A stretch of DNA of 64,000 nucleotides from Terrimicrobium sacchariphilum (GTDB lineage Bacteria; Verrucomicrobiota; Verrucomicrobiia; Chthoniobacterales; Terrimicrobiaceae), in the NCBI RefSeq assembly GCF_001613545.1, contig NZ_BDCO01000003.1:248001-312000 (forward strand), read 5' to 3'. This document shows, one piece after another, positions 25,978 to 33,748 of the stretch. How positions within the stretch are numbered: the first letter of the stretch is position 1; every line of letters begins with the position of its first letter. A program made the translations under genes and the position numbers. The notes beneath the pieces were generated by a model. The model saw nothing but the letters and a program-made list of their open reading frames with translations. It was not told the DNA's origin and did not search any database.

Positions 25978-26756
25978 GATGAAAAATCCCGGCGTTTCCA
26001 GGTGGCGAATTCCTCAAGGAACCTGGCGACAGCCGATGCAAGAAGAGTGAAAAGTTGTCTGCCCTTTTCCTCGGTGGCCAGTTCCGGAGATCCCAGCGCA
26101 CCCGTCTGGGAAAGCTGGTCAAAGGACTGGGAGACGACGACGCGAGATGGCGTGTAGCCGAGGGGATCGTAATACTGCGACCCGATGCCTGAGGTCTCTC
26201 CGAGGGCGTCCTTTTGCACCCAGTCGGGGCGGAGCGCGAGCATGAGGGAGGTCTCATATTCGCAGGCATGAGAGAGGCGGGGGGTCGCCATGAAGGTCTG
26301 TGCGGCCAGCTCCCGAGCGGCGAGATTCCAATAGCTGGCTGCCGCGATCCAGGGTTCGTTGGCTCCCTTGTGCTTCAGGTTCAGCCGGTAAAGAGCCTCC
26401 GCAAAGGGCGTCTGATTGCCGCCATGGCAGTTTAGGAAAAAGATCCGCCGAAACCCGGAGGCGATCAATGAGTCGGCCATATCGACCAGGACCCGCGTGT
26501 AGGTTTCGCTACTGATGCTGATTGTGCCGGGAAAGCCCAGGTGATGGTGCGAGGACCCGCACCAGAGCGTGGGGAGCAGGACGATCCTGTCGGGAAGGAG
26601 CACCTCGACCCTCCGGCCGAGTTCATCGGCGATGGCTGCATCCGTGATGACGGGCAGATGGTTGCCATGTTGCTCCAGCGCGGCGATGGGGAGGACGGCG
26701 ATGCGATCCGGTGCGATCCGGCCGATCTCGGGCGAGGTGAGGTCAGCGTACTTCAT
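25974..26756 (-). CDS. Creatininase family protein (amidohydrolase)
   Basis: 260 aa with the family's metal motifs: ALEQHGNHLPVITD (E28, H30), SSHHHLGFPGT, FLNCHGGNQTPF and SHACEYETSLML. Members include creatinine amidohydrolase and enzymes that hydrolyse cyclic amides or formamides with divalent metals. It is coupled by 4-bp overlaps with the RidA gene before it and the SDR after it. Co-occurrence with RidA and NanA suggests opening of an amide, lactam or lactone made during amino-sugar breakdown. That is an inference; creatinine itself is unlikely. Confidence 0.85.
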   Translation of the reverse strand: MKYADLTSPEIGRIAPDRIAVLPIAALEQHGNHLPVITDAAIADELGRRVEVLLPDRIVLLPTLWCGSSHHHLGFPGTISISSETYTRVLVDMADSLIASGFRRIFFLNCHGGNQTPFAEALYRLNLKHKGANEPWIAAASYWNLAARELAAQTFMATPRLSHACEYETSLMLALRPDWVQKDALGETSGIGSQYYDPLGYTPSRVVVSQSFDQLSQTGALGSPELATEEKGRQLFTLLASAVARFLEEFATWKRRDFSS

Positions 26757-27151
26757 AGCGGGATGCGCACGATGCAGTCGATCTCCACGTCGATCTCCAG
26801 CAACTGAGTGCCGATGGTGGTGCGGGCCGGACGGTGAGCGCCAAAGAACTCGGCATAGATCGCGTTCATGGCGGCGAATGTCTGCTTGTCCAGGGGCTGG
26901 AGGTAAACCCGGCAGCTAACGATATCGGAGACGCCTGCGCCGCAATGCACGATCACTCGCCGGAGGCACTCCAGCGTCAACCGTGTCTGCTCCGCGATCG
27001 TTCCGCGAACGAAGCCGCCAGTCTCCGGACAGTATGGTCCCTGCCCCGAGACATGGAGCAGCCGACCCTCGGAAATGATGCCTGCGGAAAATGGTCCCCT
27101 GGGCTTGGGGAGACCGGGGACTTCGGAAAGTATTTCGAGAGACGAAGGCAC
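26753..27151 (-). CDS. RidA/YjgF/YER057c/UK114 family protein
   Basis: 132 aa, normal length for the family. RPARTTIG carries the substrate-binding Arg, and LEIDVEIDCIV holds the acidic residue near the end. RidA proteins hydrolyse reactive enamine/imine intermediates to ketones and ammonia. It starts 12 bp after the NanA-like gene and overlaps the creatininase gene by 4 bp. In an operon with a deaminase and amino-sugar lyase, a role in clearing imines fits, or the protein may be a dedicated pathway deaminase. Confidence 0.88.
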   Translation of the reverse strand: MPSSLEILSEVPGLPKPRGPFSAGIISEGRLLHVSGQGPYCPETGGFVRGTIAEQTRLTLECLRRVIVHCGAGVSDIVSCRVYLQPLDKQTFAAMNAIYAEFFGAHRPARTTIGTQLLEIDVEIDCIVRIPL

Positions 27152-27163
27152 GGGATTCGGGGC

Positions 27164-28135
27164 TTAGGGTTGCAAAAGTTCGGCTCGGGCCTGTTCGAGT
27201 CGTTCGAAAAACGCGATGCCCTGAAGCTCGTCACGGAGGGCGTCGGTCACACACTCGTCGGGCGCTCGAAGGGGGAGACGCATCGGGCCGCAATCGAAGC
27301 CGCAGAGCTTCATTGTGGAGCGAATGACGTTCAGCCCACCGAGGCGAATCATGATCGATATCGCGTTCGTGCAGAGGGACTGCCACTCTTCGGCCTCGGA
27401 GGAGCGACCGAGGGCATGGAGACGCGCCGTCTTGTGATAGAGCGGCGCGGCGAAGTTGTAGGTGCTGCCGACTGCGCTCTTCGCGCCCAGCGAAAGGCCG
27501 GTGAGCAGGAGTTCATCGCGGCCGAAGAAAATCTCGTATCTACCGTCGGCGAGGCGGAGGCACTCGGAATAGTCCCCGAGATCCTCGTGGGTGAACTTGA
27601 TGCCAGCGAAGGACGGGATCGCCTTGATCATCTGCGGAAGAAGGCGGCTGGCCTTTTCCCGGATGCGGCTCATCGAGGGCATATGATAGTAATAGAATGG
27701 GGTCGAGGGCGCGGCAGCGGCCATTATCTGGCAGCACTCCACCCAGGCTTCCGGGGAGGAGGGATCGAAGAAGACAGACCCGATGGAGGCGATGCCATGC
27801 GCGCCGATTGAGGAGGCATGAGCCGCAAGCCCCTTGGCCTCCTCGAGACAAGTGTGGCCGACGTGCACAATGACACTGAGTCTCTGGCCTGCGGCAGCCA
27901 GCCAGGTCTCCGCCAGTCGCATGCGTTCCTCCCGGGTAAGGGACATGCCTTCACCTGAGGTGCCTCCGATGAAGACCCCGGTGACGCCGGAGGAGGATAG
28001 GTTCGCCGCGTACTCTGCGAGTGAATCGTAATGGACCGAACCATCCGGAAGGAGCGGGGTGAAGGGGGCCGCAATCAATCGCGGGCGATCGACGCAGGGG
28101 GGCTTGGTGGCAGGAGGGCAGGAGATGGCGGTCAT
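27164..28135 (-). CDS. nanA: N-acetylneuraminate lyase-like (DapA/NanA family)
   Basis: 323 aa. The phosphate-free carboxylate-binding motif GTSGEG (58-63), catalytic Tyr in FYYYHMPSM (Y150) and Schiff-base Lys in FAGIKFTHEDL (K180) are present, followed by FFGRDELLLTGLSLGAKSAV. FYYYHMPSM and the IKFTHEDL block resemble the animal-type N-acetylneuraminate pyruvate lyase more than E. coli NanA. The expected reaction is sialic acid to N-acetylmannosamine plus pyruvate. It overlaps the Gfo/Idh gene by 4 bp. The nagB and nagA neighbours strengthen the amino-sugar assignment; other DapA-family aldolases acting on sugar acids remain possible. Confidence 0.82.
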   Translation of the reverse strand: MTAISCPPATKPPCVDRPRLIAAPFTPLLPDGSVHYDSLAEYAANLSSSGVTGVFIGGTSGEGMSLTREERMRLAETWLAAAGQRLSVIVHVGHTCLEEAKGLAAHASSIGAHGIASIGSVFFDPSSPEAWVECCQIMAAAAPSTPFYYYHMPSMSRIREKASRLLPQMIKAIPSFAGIKFTHEDLGDYSECLRLADGRYEIFFGRDELLLTGLSLGAKSAVGSTYNFAAPLYHKTARLHALGRSSEAEEWQSLCTNAISIMIRLGGLNVIRSTMKLCGFDCGPMRLPLRAPDECVTDALRDELQGIAFFERLEQARAELLQP

Positions 28136-29148
28136 GAGCAGGAGAGTTGGATGGCGGGGAAGATCGAGGAGGAAGCGGGTTCAGGATCGCGCTCAAGGAG
28201 ATCGATCAGCCGGGCCATGATCCGGTTGGTCTCAAGAGCCTGCTCTGCCGAGCAGATCTGGCTGGGAAGGCCGTCGCAGAAGTCCTGAAAGGCCTGCCAC
28301 TGCGCGAGGTAGAGGGCGTCACGTTCAAAGGGGAACGAAAGATCCTCACAGGTTCCGTCGGCAACCTGATGCCGAACAAAGGTTCCGCTGTTCAGTTCAA
28401 GACGGATGTTGAATTTACTAGTGGTCACCTCCACGCAGTGGACCTCCGGCTTGCCGGTATAACTAAGGTGCAACTCGGCCTGGAGCGAAGGGTAGGAAAA
28501 GAGAGCATCGAAAACGAGCGGGTTGGCTGAGTAGCCCGCGATCTCACCCGCCACTCCCTGGGCAAAAATTCTCTCTGGAGGCTTGCCTAGCAGGTGATGA
28601 AGGAGGTCGAGTCCGTGGCTGTAATCCATAAGCAGAGCACCAGGGAGATGCGTCTGGTATCGCGAGCGGGAGTTTTCCAGCGTCACGAGCGAATCCACCC
28701 GGTAGCGGATGAAAATGAGGTCGCCCGCCTCACCGCTTTGGAGCATGGCCCGAAGGCGCACCACGGAGGGATGAAATCGTAGGTGAAAACCGATGGCCAG
28801 TGGAGACCCGGTCTCTTGCGCACAGGAGGTCATCTGCGAAGCTTCATCGAGATGATGGCTCATGGGTTTTTCGCAGAGCACTCGGCACCCGTTTTCCAGA
28901 GCGAGACAGGCCATCTCCGCGTGCGCCTGATGAGGCGTTGCGATAAGGACGTAGTCGGGGCGTGAGGCGATCGCTGCGGAGTAGTCGCGCCACTGCGGTG
29001 CATTTGGAAGGAGTGCCCGGGCTTCGTGAAGACCTGCCTCGCGGGAGTCGCAGATCTCAACATTGAGACCGGGGAGGGCGGAGTACAGCCGGGCGTGGCG
29101 CAAGCCGATCGAACCCATGCCGGCAATGATCAAGCGCTTGGATTTCAT
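28132..29148 (-). CDS. Gfo/Idh/MocA family oxidoreductase
   Basis: 338 aa from ATG (complement of 29146-29148); the frame continues 153 codons upstream but there it shadows the SDR. Rossmann motif IIAGMGSIGLRHA (about 7-19), EKP in VLCEKPMS, and the C-terminal GALLMDYSHGLDLLHHLLG helix with catalytic Asp/His. It overlaps nanA and the upstream SDR by 4 bp each. Sialic acid operons of some bacteria carry a Gfo/Idh enzyme (NanOx/YjhC) that converts 2,7-anhydro-sialic acid; that role here is an attractive but unproven idea. Confidence 0.88.
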   Translation of the reverse strand: MKSKRLIIAGMGSIGLRHARLYSALPGLNVEICDSREAGLHEARALLPNAPQWRDYSAAIASRPDYVLIATPHQAHAEMACLALENGCRVLCEKPMSHHLDEASQMTSCAQETGSPLAIGFHLRFHPSVVRLRAMLQSGEAGDLIFIRYRVDSLVTLENSRSRYQTHLPGALLMDYSHGLDLLHHLLGKPPERIFAQGVAGEIAGYSANPLVFDALFSYPSLQAELHLSYTGKPEVHCVEVTTSKFNIRLELNSGTFVRHQVADGTCEDLSFPFERDALYLAQWQAFQDFCDGLPSQICSAEQALETNRIMARLIDLLERDPEPASSSIFPAIQLSCS

Positions 29149-29969
29149 CGATAGGTAAGGAATCCGCCATCGACGGCGAGCGTCTGGCCGGTGACGTAGC
29201 GGGAGGCGTCGGAGGCGAGGAAAAGCACCGCGCCCTTCAGGTCGGCGGAAAAGTCGCCCATGCGGCCGAGCATGGTGTGGCTCGAGTACCGGCGGACAAA
29301 TTCCTGCGGATGGCTCGGGCGCTGGAATCCGCCGGGCAGGAGGGCGTTGACCCGGATCTGGTGGTTTCCCACCTGTGCGGCAAGGTCGACGGTGAGCCCG
29401 ATCACGCCAGCCTTGGCCGCGGTGTAGTCTGCTGTGTTGGGAACAAGGTCGGGAGAGTCGGCGTACACCGAGCGGTCGCGACCGATCAATGAGGAGATCG
29501 AGCTCATGTTGATGATGGAGCCGGAATGCTGGCGCTTCATTAGCGGCAAGGCTGAGCGGCAACAGAGAAAAGTGCTCGTGAGATTCTGGCGGATCGTGCA
29601 GTCCCAATGTGCAAGAGGCTGGTCCTCGGGATGGTGATATGCGTAGCCCGATTCCTCAGGGGTCGTGCCGCGGCCGCTGGCATTGTTGATGAGGATGTCC
29701 AGTTGTCCATGGCGCTCGGCCAGCGAGCGAAAAGCGGAGGAGACTGATTCCTCGCTGGCAACATCCAGGGAGATTCCCTCGACGGGCTGGCCGGTTGCCG
29801 CAGAGAGATCGGCGGCGGCGCGTTCCGCACGGGTTTTGTCCCGGGAGGTGATGATGACTTTGGCTCCTGCTTCGGAGAGGGCTTCGGCCGAGTAATAGCC
29901 AAGGCGTTCCGTGGCTCCGGTGATTAGCGCCACGCGGCCCCGCAGGGAGAAGAGGTTGGTGACATGCAT
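29145..29969 (-). CDS. SDR family oxidoreductase
   Basis: 274 aa, first gene of the nine-gene operon. TGATERLG (17-24), NNAS (95-98), catalytic Ser in INMSSISS and Y182-x3-K186 (DYTAAK) are intact; the C-terminus ends YVTGQTLAVDGG. Gluconate-5-dehydrogenase-like SDRs look like this, but the substrate cannot be read. Its start faces the M55 peptidase gene across a 143-bp divergent region that holds a 23-bp operator. Confidence 0.9.
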   Translation of the reverse strand: MHVTNLFSLRGRVALITGATERLGYYSAEALSEAGAKVIITSRDKTRAERAAADLSAATGQPVEGISLDVASEESVSSAFRSLAERHGQLDILINNASGRGTTPEESGYAYHHPEDQPLAHWDCTIRQNLTSTFLCCRSALPLMKRQHSGSIINMSSISSLIGRDRSVYADSPDLVPNTADYTAAKAGVIGLTVDLAAQVGNHQIRVNALLPGGFQRPSHPQEFVRRYSSHTMLGRMGDFSADLKGAVLFLASDASRYVTGQTLAVDGGFLTYR

Positions 29970-30017
29970 GCGGTCACCATTTCTGATGAGCAGGCATCAT
30001 GGGAGCGATCTGAAAGC

Positions 30018-30040
30018 ACTTGTTAGTAGTGTTTACAAGG
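30018..30040. promoter_or_regulatory. 23-bp palindromic operator, copy 2 (amino-sugar/M55 divergent promoter)
   Basis: Left arm ACTTGTTAG, 5-bp spacer, right arm TTTACAAGG. It lies 49 bp before the minus-strand SDR start and 73 bp before the plus-strand M55 peptidase start. It is weaker than copies 1, 4, 6 and 7 (G to A at the first base, GACAAG to TACAAG) but spacing is identical. Confidence 0.5.
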
Positions 30041-30112
30041 TCCTGGTTGTCGGGTTTCCTTACTGCGCGAATGAAATGGCTCCGTTGGAAAGGCGGGGCG
30101 TAACGTCGCGGC

Positions 30113-30955
30113 ATGAAGGTTTTTCTCATGACTGACATCGAGGGTGTCGCTGGTGTTTCGTCGCATGCCCTGCACTCCTACCCGGAGGGAAAGTATCATG
30201 AGGAGGCCAAGCGCCGTCTGACCGGAGAAGTCAATGCCGCCGTGGATGGACTGCTGGCGGGTGGGGCGTCGGAGGTGCTCGTCGCCGATGGCCACGGGCC
30301 GGGCGGGATCAGCTTTGACCACCTGCATGAAAAGGCGCTGCTCCTGCACGGACGACCGATCACGCGAGAACAGCTGCTGGAGCCGATCTGGGACTGTGAC
30401 GTGGTAGCGGTCGTCGGCCAGCATGCCCGGAGCGGCGTCGCCGAAGGCAACCAGAATCACACTTTCGACAGCCGGGCGATTGATCGCATGACATTGAATG
30501 GCCGGGAGATCGGTGAGACGTACTACCTCGCGGCCTGGGCGGGATTGAAGGGCATCCCCGTCGTTTTCCTGAGCGGAGATGCGGCGGCATGCGAGGAGGC
30601 CGAGACCGACATCCCCGGCATCGTGACGGCAACGGTCAAATGGGGGCAGGGAGCGAACAGCGAGATCTGTCTCTCCAGCCAGGCTGCGCAGGGACTCATT
30701 CGCACAAAGGTCCGCGAGGCGCTGGAAAGCCACCGCCGCGACCCCGTCCAGCCGATCGGCCTGGAGGGACCGTATGAGCTACGCATCCGCTGGTTTTCCA
30801 CGCAGGCTGCCGACGAGGCGGAGTCGGTGTCGGGATGTGAGCGTATCGATGGGAAGACAACATGCTATCGGTCCCCCAGTCTCCTGGATGCTCTGAGGCG
30901 TCTGCACCGCCCGGAGATGCCCGGAGTGAAACCTCTATCCCAAGTAAAAATATGA
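30113..30955 (+). CDS. M55 family D-aminopeptidase (DppA-like)
   Basis: 280 aa. The M55 zinc and active-site residues are visible: D8 and E10 in MTDIEG, H61 in ADGHGPGG, H104 in VGQHA, and the NHTF element at 115-118, followed by NGREIGETY. B. subtilis DppA releases N-terminal D-amino acids from D-Ala-D-Ala and related peptides; other members act on murein peptides. The gene overlaps alanine dehydrogenase by 4 bp (ATGA), so the two probably convert alanine-containing peptides to pyruvate and ammonia. No signal peptide; cytoplasmic. Confidence 0.88.
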   Translation: MKVFLMTDIEGVAGVSSHALHSYPEGKYHEEAKRRLTGEVNAAVDGLLAGGASEVLVADGHGPGGISFDHLHEKALLLHGRPITREQLLEPIWDCDVVAVVGQHARSGVAEGNQNHTFDSRAIDRMTLNGREIGETYYLAAWAGLKGIPVVFLSGDAAACEEAETDIPGIVTATVKWGQGANSEICLSSQAAQGLIRTKVREALESHRRDPVQPIGLEGPYELRIRWFSTQAADEAESVSGCERIDGKTTCYRSPSLLDALRRLHRPEMPGVKPLSQVKI

Positions 30956-32070
30956 TCATTGGTGTCCCAAAAGAAATCAAGGAACAGGAGCATCGAGTCG
31001 GGCTGTTGCCAGCCGGAGTGCAAAAGCTGAGGCGTGGCGGGCATCATGTGCTGGTCGAAACCGGGGCCGGTGCCGGGTGTGGGTATTCCGACGTGGAATA
31101 CTCGGCGGCCGGGGCCGAGATTGTCGGCAGTCACGAGGCGGTCTTCGAGCGGGCCGACCTGATCGTCAAGGTCAAGGAGCCGCTGCCTGCGGAGTATGGC
31201 CTGCTCCGCCGGGGGCAGATCCTTTTCACCTATCTGCATCTCGCTGCGAGCCGCGGGCTCACCGAGGCGCTGCAGCGCTCGGGCTGCACGGCGGTCGCCT
31301 ATGAAACGATCGAGGTAAACCGGCGTCTCCCGCTGCTGGAGCCGATGAGCGAGATCGCGGGCCGGATGTCTGTGGTCGTCGGTGGTTATTATCTGGCGAA
31401 GCACAATGGCGGAAAGGGTGTGCTGCTGGGCGGAGTACCCGGGGTGCTGCCGGGCAAGGTGGTGGTCCTGGGCGGCGGCACGTCGGGAGTCAATGCCGCC
31501 CGCATGGCGGCGGGGCTCGGCGCCGATGTGACCATCCTGGAAGTCGATCTGGAGAGGATGCGTTTTCTCGACATCACGATGCAGACCACGAACACGCTGT
31601 ACTCCACCGAGGCCAATCTGCTGGAACTGCTTCCCGAGACGGACTTGCTGGTCGGGGCGGTGCTCGTGCCCGGGGCGCGTGCGCCCAGGCTGATCAGTCG
31701 GGAGATGCTTTCGCTGATGAAGCCGGGCAGCGTCCTGGTGGATATCGCGATCGACCAGGGGGGATGCGCGGAAACCTCCCGGCCGACTACGCACAAGGCG
31801 CCGGTCTATGAAGAAGGAGGCGTGATTCACTATTGCGTGGCCAATATGCCCGGGGCTTACGCAAGGACGGCGGCACAGGCTTTGAACAACGCGACCTTCC
31901 GCTATCTGGAACTGATCGCGGACAACGGACTTGAGAAAGCCTGCCGGCTCAACCCCTCGCTCCATGGCGGAATCAATGTCCTGGACGGTCAGGTCACCGT
32001 GGCGGCCGTGGCCGAGGCTCATGACATGCCGTACGCCCAACCCGCTCTGGGCGAACTGGCCGCAGCGTAA
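30952..32070 (+). CDS. ald: Alanine dehydrogenase
   Basis: 372 aa, normal length. MIIGVPKEIKEQEHRVGLLP opens the protein, Lys in VKVKEPLPAEY (about K75) and His in FTYLHLAASR (H96) are the catalytic pair, and the NAD-binding motif VLGGGTSGVNAARMA follows. Late motifs are DIAIDQGG and YCVANMPGAYARTAA. The enzyme oxidises L-alanine to pyruvate and ammonia with NAD. The ATG at 30952 lies inside the M55 stop region (ATGA); a longer upstream frame is out of register with this coupling. Confidence 0.94.
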   Translation: MIIGVPKEIKEQEHRVGLLPAGVQKLRRGGHHVLVETGAGAGCGYSDVEYSAAGAEIVGSHEAVFERADLIVKVKEPLPAEYGLLRRGQILFTYLHLAASRGLTEALQRSGCTAVAYETIEVNRRLPLLEPMSEIAGRMSVVVGGYYLAKHNGGKGVLLGGVPGVLPGKVVVLGGGTSGVNAARMAAGLGADVTILEVDLERMRFLDITMQTTNTLYSTEANLLELLPETDLLVGAVLVPGARAPRLISREMLSLMKPGSVLVDIAIDQGGCAETSRPTTHKAPVYEEGGVIHYCVANMPGAYARTAAQALNNATFRYLELIADNGLEKACRLNPSLHGGINVLDGQVTVAAVAEAHDMPYAQPALGELAAA

Positions 32071-32078
32071 TTGATATT

Positions 32079-32128
32079 GCCAGAAAGGCGGCGGCGACCC
32101 GTGGAAAACCCGGGCGTCGCCTCCTGGC
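32079..32128. terminator. Convergent hairpin terminator
   Basis: Outer arms GCCAG (32079-32083) and CTGGC (32124-32128) enclose inner arms GGCGAC (32093-32098) and GTCGCC (32116-32121). It lies between ald (+) and the esterase gene (-), which converge. GC-rich with no T-tract. Confidence 0.5.
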
Positions 32129-32170
32129 GATGGGATTGACTCTGACTGGCGAACGGAACCCGTTCTCGGT

Positions 32171-33055
32171 CTATGCTCCGGCAGGGCTGGCTGGCGGCTG
32201 GAGCTTTTCGTTGATGAACTTGATGACCTCGGGCCAGGACTCCTTGCAGGCGCGGGTGTGATTGGCCCCTTTCAGCACAGTCTGCCGGATGTCGGTGTGG
32301 CCGACCAGCTTCATCATGGAGACAAAGTAGAGGTTTTCTTCGGCGCGCATGAGGGTGTCGGTCTCCCAATCCCCTGTGGCGCACAGAGTGGGTGGCGCGT
32401 CCTTGCGGATATGATAGAGCGGGGCGAAGCGGTCGATGGTGGGGCGAAAATTGCTCGGTTCGATACCCTGTTCCTTGCGGACTGTCTGGTGGGTGATGAC
32501 CTGGCCCGATACGAGGATCAACCCTGCCACCTTGTCGGCGTCGATGTCGTGACGGGCGAGATAGCTTTTATCGAGGATCGCCATGGCGGCGAGATAGGCG
32601 CCGGCGGAGATGCCCAGGACAAAGACCTTTGATGGGTCGCCGCCATAGGATTTCGCATTCTTAATGGTCCACGCTATGGCGGAAGCAGCATCCTCGATAT
32701 AGGCAGGGTGCTGCACGGTCGGGCTGAGGCGATAGCTGGCGGCTACCACGCCCCAGCCCATATTAGTCAGTTCCTTCGGGATGGACCGGTTGCCGCCGGT
32801 CAATCCCCCGCCATGGAAATATACGATGATCGGAAAGTCCTTTACGTCCGTGGGGTGGTAGAAATCCAGCGAGCACCGCTCGCCTCCGGGAGTGTCCTTC
32901 AGCTCGGGAGCGTAGACGATCGAGGATTCCATCTTGTAGTTTGGAGCAAGGATATCGGTGGCGATGAGCGAACTGCCGTGGGCCAGTAGTGCCACGACGG
33001 CGGCGCAGGCAGTTCGGCAGGCGGGAAGCAACGATTTCACGTAGCGGTGAAGCAT
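32171..33055 (-). CDS. Secreted alpha/beta hydrolase (esterase/lipase family)
   Basis: 294 aa. A signal peptide (about 1-32, LLPACRTACAAVVALLAHGS) is followed by an alpha/beta hydrolase: oxyanion-hole HGGG in VYFHGGGLTGGN, nucleophile in GISAGAYLA (GxSxG), later acid in TGDWETD and the catalytic His in KGANHTR. The HGGG type acts as a carboxylesterase on small acyl or aryl esters. With the SGNH hydrolase directly upstream, removal of acyl groups from glycans is the likely job. It is the last gene of the four-gene operon. Confidence 0.87.
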   Translation of the reverse strand: MLHRYVKSLLPACRTACAAVVALLAHGSSLIATDILAPNYKMESSIVYAPELKDTPGGERCSLDFYHPTDVKDFPIIVYFHGGGLTGGNRSIPKELTNMGWGVVAASYRLSPTVQHPAYIEDAASAIAWTIKNAKSYGGDPSKVFVLGISAGAYLAAMAILDKSYLARHDIDADKVAGLILVSGQVITHQTVRKEQGIEPSNFRPTIDRFAPLYHIRKDAPPTLCATGDWETDTLMRAEENLYFVSMMKLVGHTDIRQTVLKGANHTRACKESWPEVIKFINEKLQPPASPAGA

Positions 33056-33064
33056 GGGGGAGGA

Positions 33065-33748
33065 CTAGAGAAATTGGAAGAGGCGACCAAGCGGGCTGTT
33101 GGGATTCCAGATGCCGAGCTCGCGGCACAGGCACTCCAGCATCATTCGATGCCCGTAGGTGTTGGGATGAATGGTGTCGCTTTGCGAAAAGAGGACGACT
33201 CTCTCGTTGGCCGCCATACGCTCATTCCAAAACGCCTGGTGGTCGACGAGGATGGCACCATGGGATGTTGCCTGACGCCGGATGGCCTCGCAAAACTCAG
33301 GCACGTTGAGGCGTTTCTGAGCCATGGGGCGCTGCGATTGCGTATCGACCAATGGAGGCGTGTGGATGATGAGAGCCTCGCAGCCGGACGAGAGGATTTC
33401 CTTAAGGAGGTCGCTGAATGCGGCCTCCCATTCGGCGATCTCGGCGAGCGGGACGTGCGCGGCATCATTCATTCCGATCGCGAGGCTCACGATGGTGGGG
33501 TGAAAGCGAAAGATCACGTGCTCCCGATGTGCGAGGATGTCGGCGAGGCGCCAGCCTCCCACGCCTGTATTGACGACGACGTCAAAGTGGCGGCGAAGTT
33601 CCGTGCGGATACGCTCTTCGAACAACTGAACATAATTGCGAAACTCAAGCAGGTGGACAGAGCCATGGGTAATGCTGTCCCCGGCGAAGAGCCAGGTGAT
33701 TGGTTCGGGGGATCTGAGCCTCTCGGCCAGGCGGGTTTCGGATGTCAT
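33065..33748 (-). CDS. SGNH/GDSL hydrolase
   Basis: 227 aa. Block I is LFAGDSITHGS (nucleophile Ser), block III is GMNDAAH and block V is SDTIHPNTYGHRMM with the Asp and His. No signal peptide is seen, so the site of action is uncertain. SGNH hydrolases de-esterify acetylated sugars, lipids or aryl esters. It overlaps the enolase-superfamily gene by 4 bp, and lies 9 bp before the alpha/beta hydrolase. Confidence 0.88.
   Translation of the reverse strand: MTSETRLAERLRSPEPITWLFAGDSITHGSVHLLEFRNYVQLFEERIRTELRRHFDVVVNTGVGGWRLADILAHREHVIFRFHPTIVSLAIGMNDAAHVPLAEIAEWEAAFSDLLKEILSSGCEALIIHTPPLVDTQSQRPMAQKRLNVPEFCEAIRRQATSHGAILVDHQAFWNERMAANERVVLFSQSDTIHPNTYGHRMMLECLCRELGIWNPNSPLGRLFQFL

Noticed and set aside
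26834-27811. Plus-strand frame of 325 codons opposite RidA and nanA
   Set aside because: It is a mirror of well-supported genes; no family motif or ribosome site.
30865-32040. Minus-strand frame of 391 codons opposite ald
   Set aside because: ald has all catalytic residues; the opposite frame is Arg/Gln/His-rich and without motifs.
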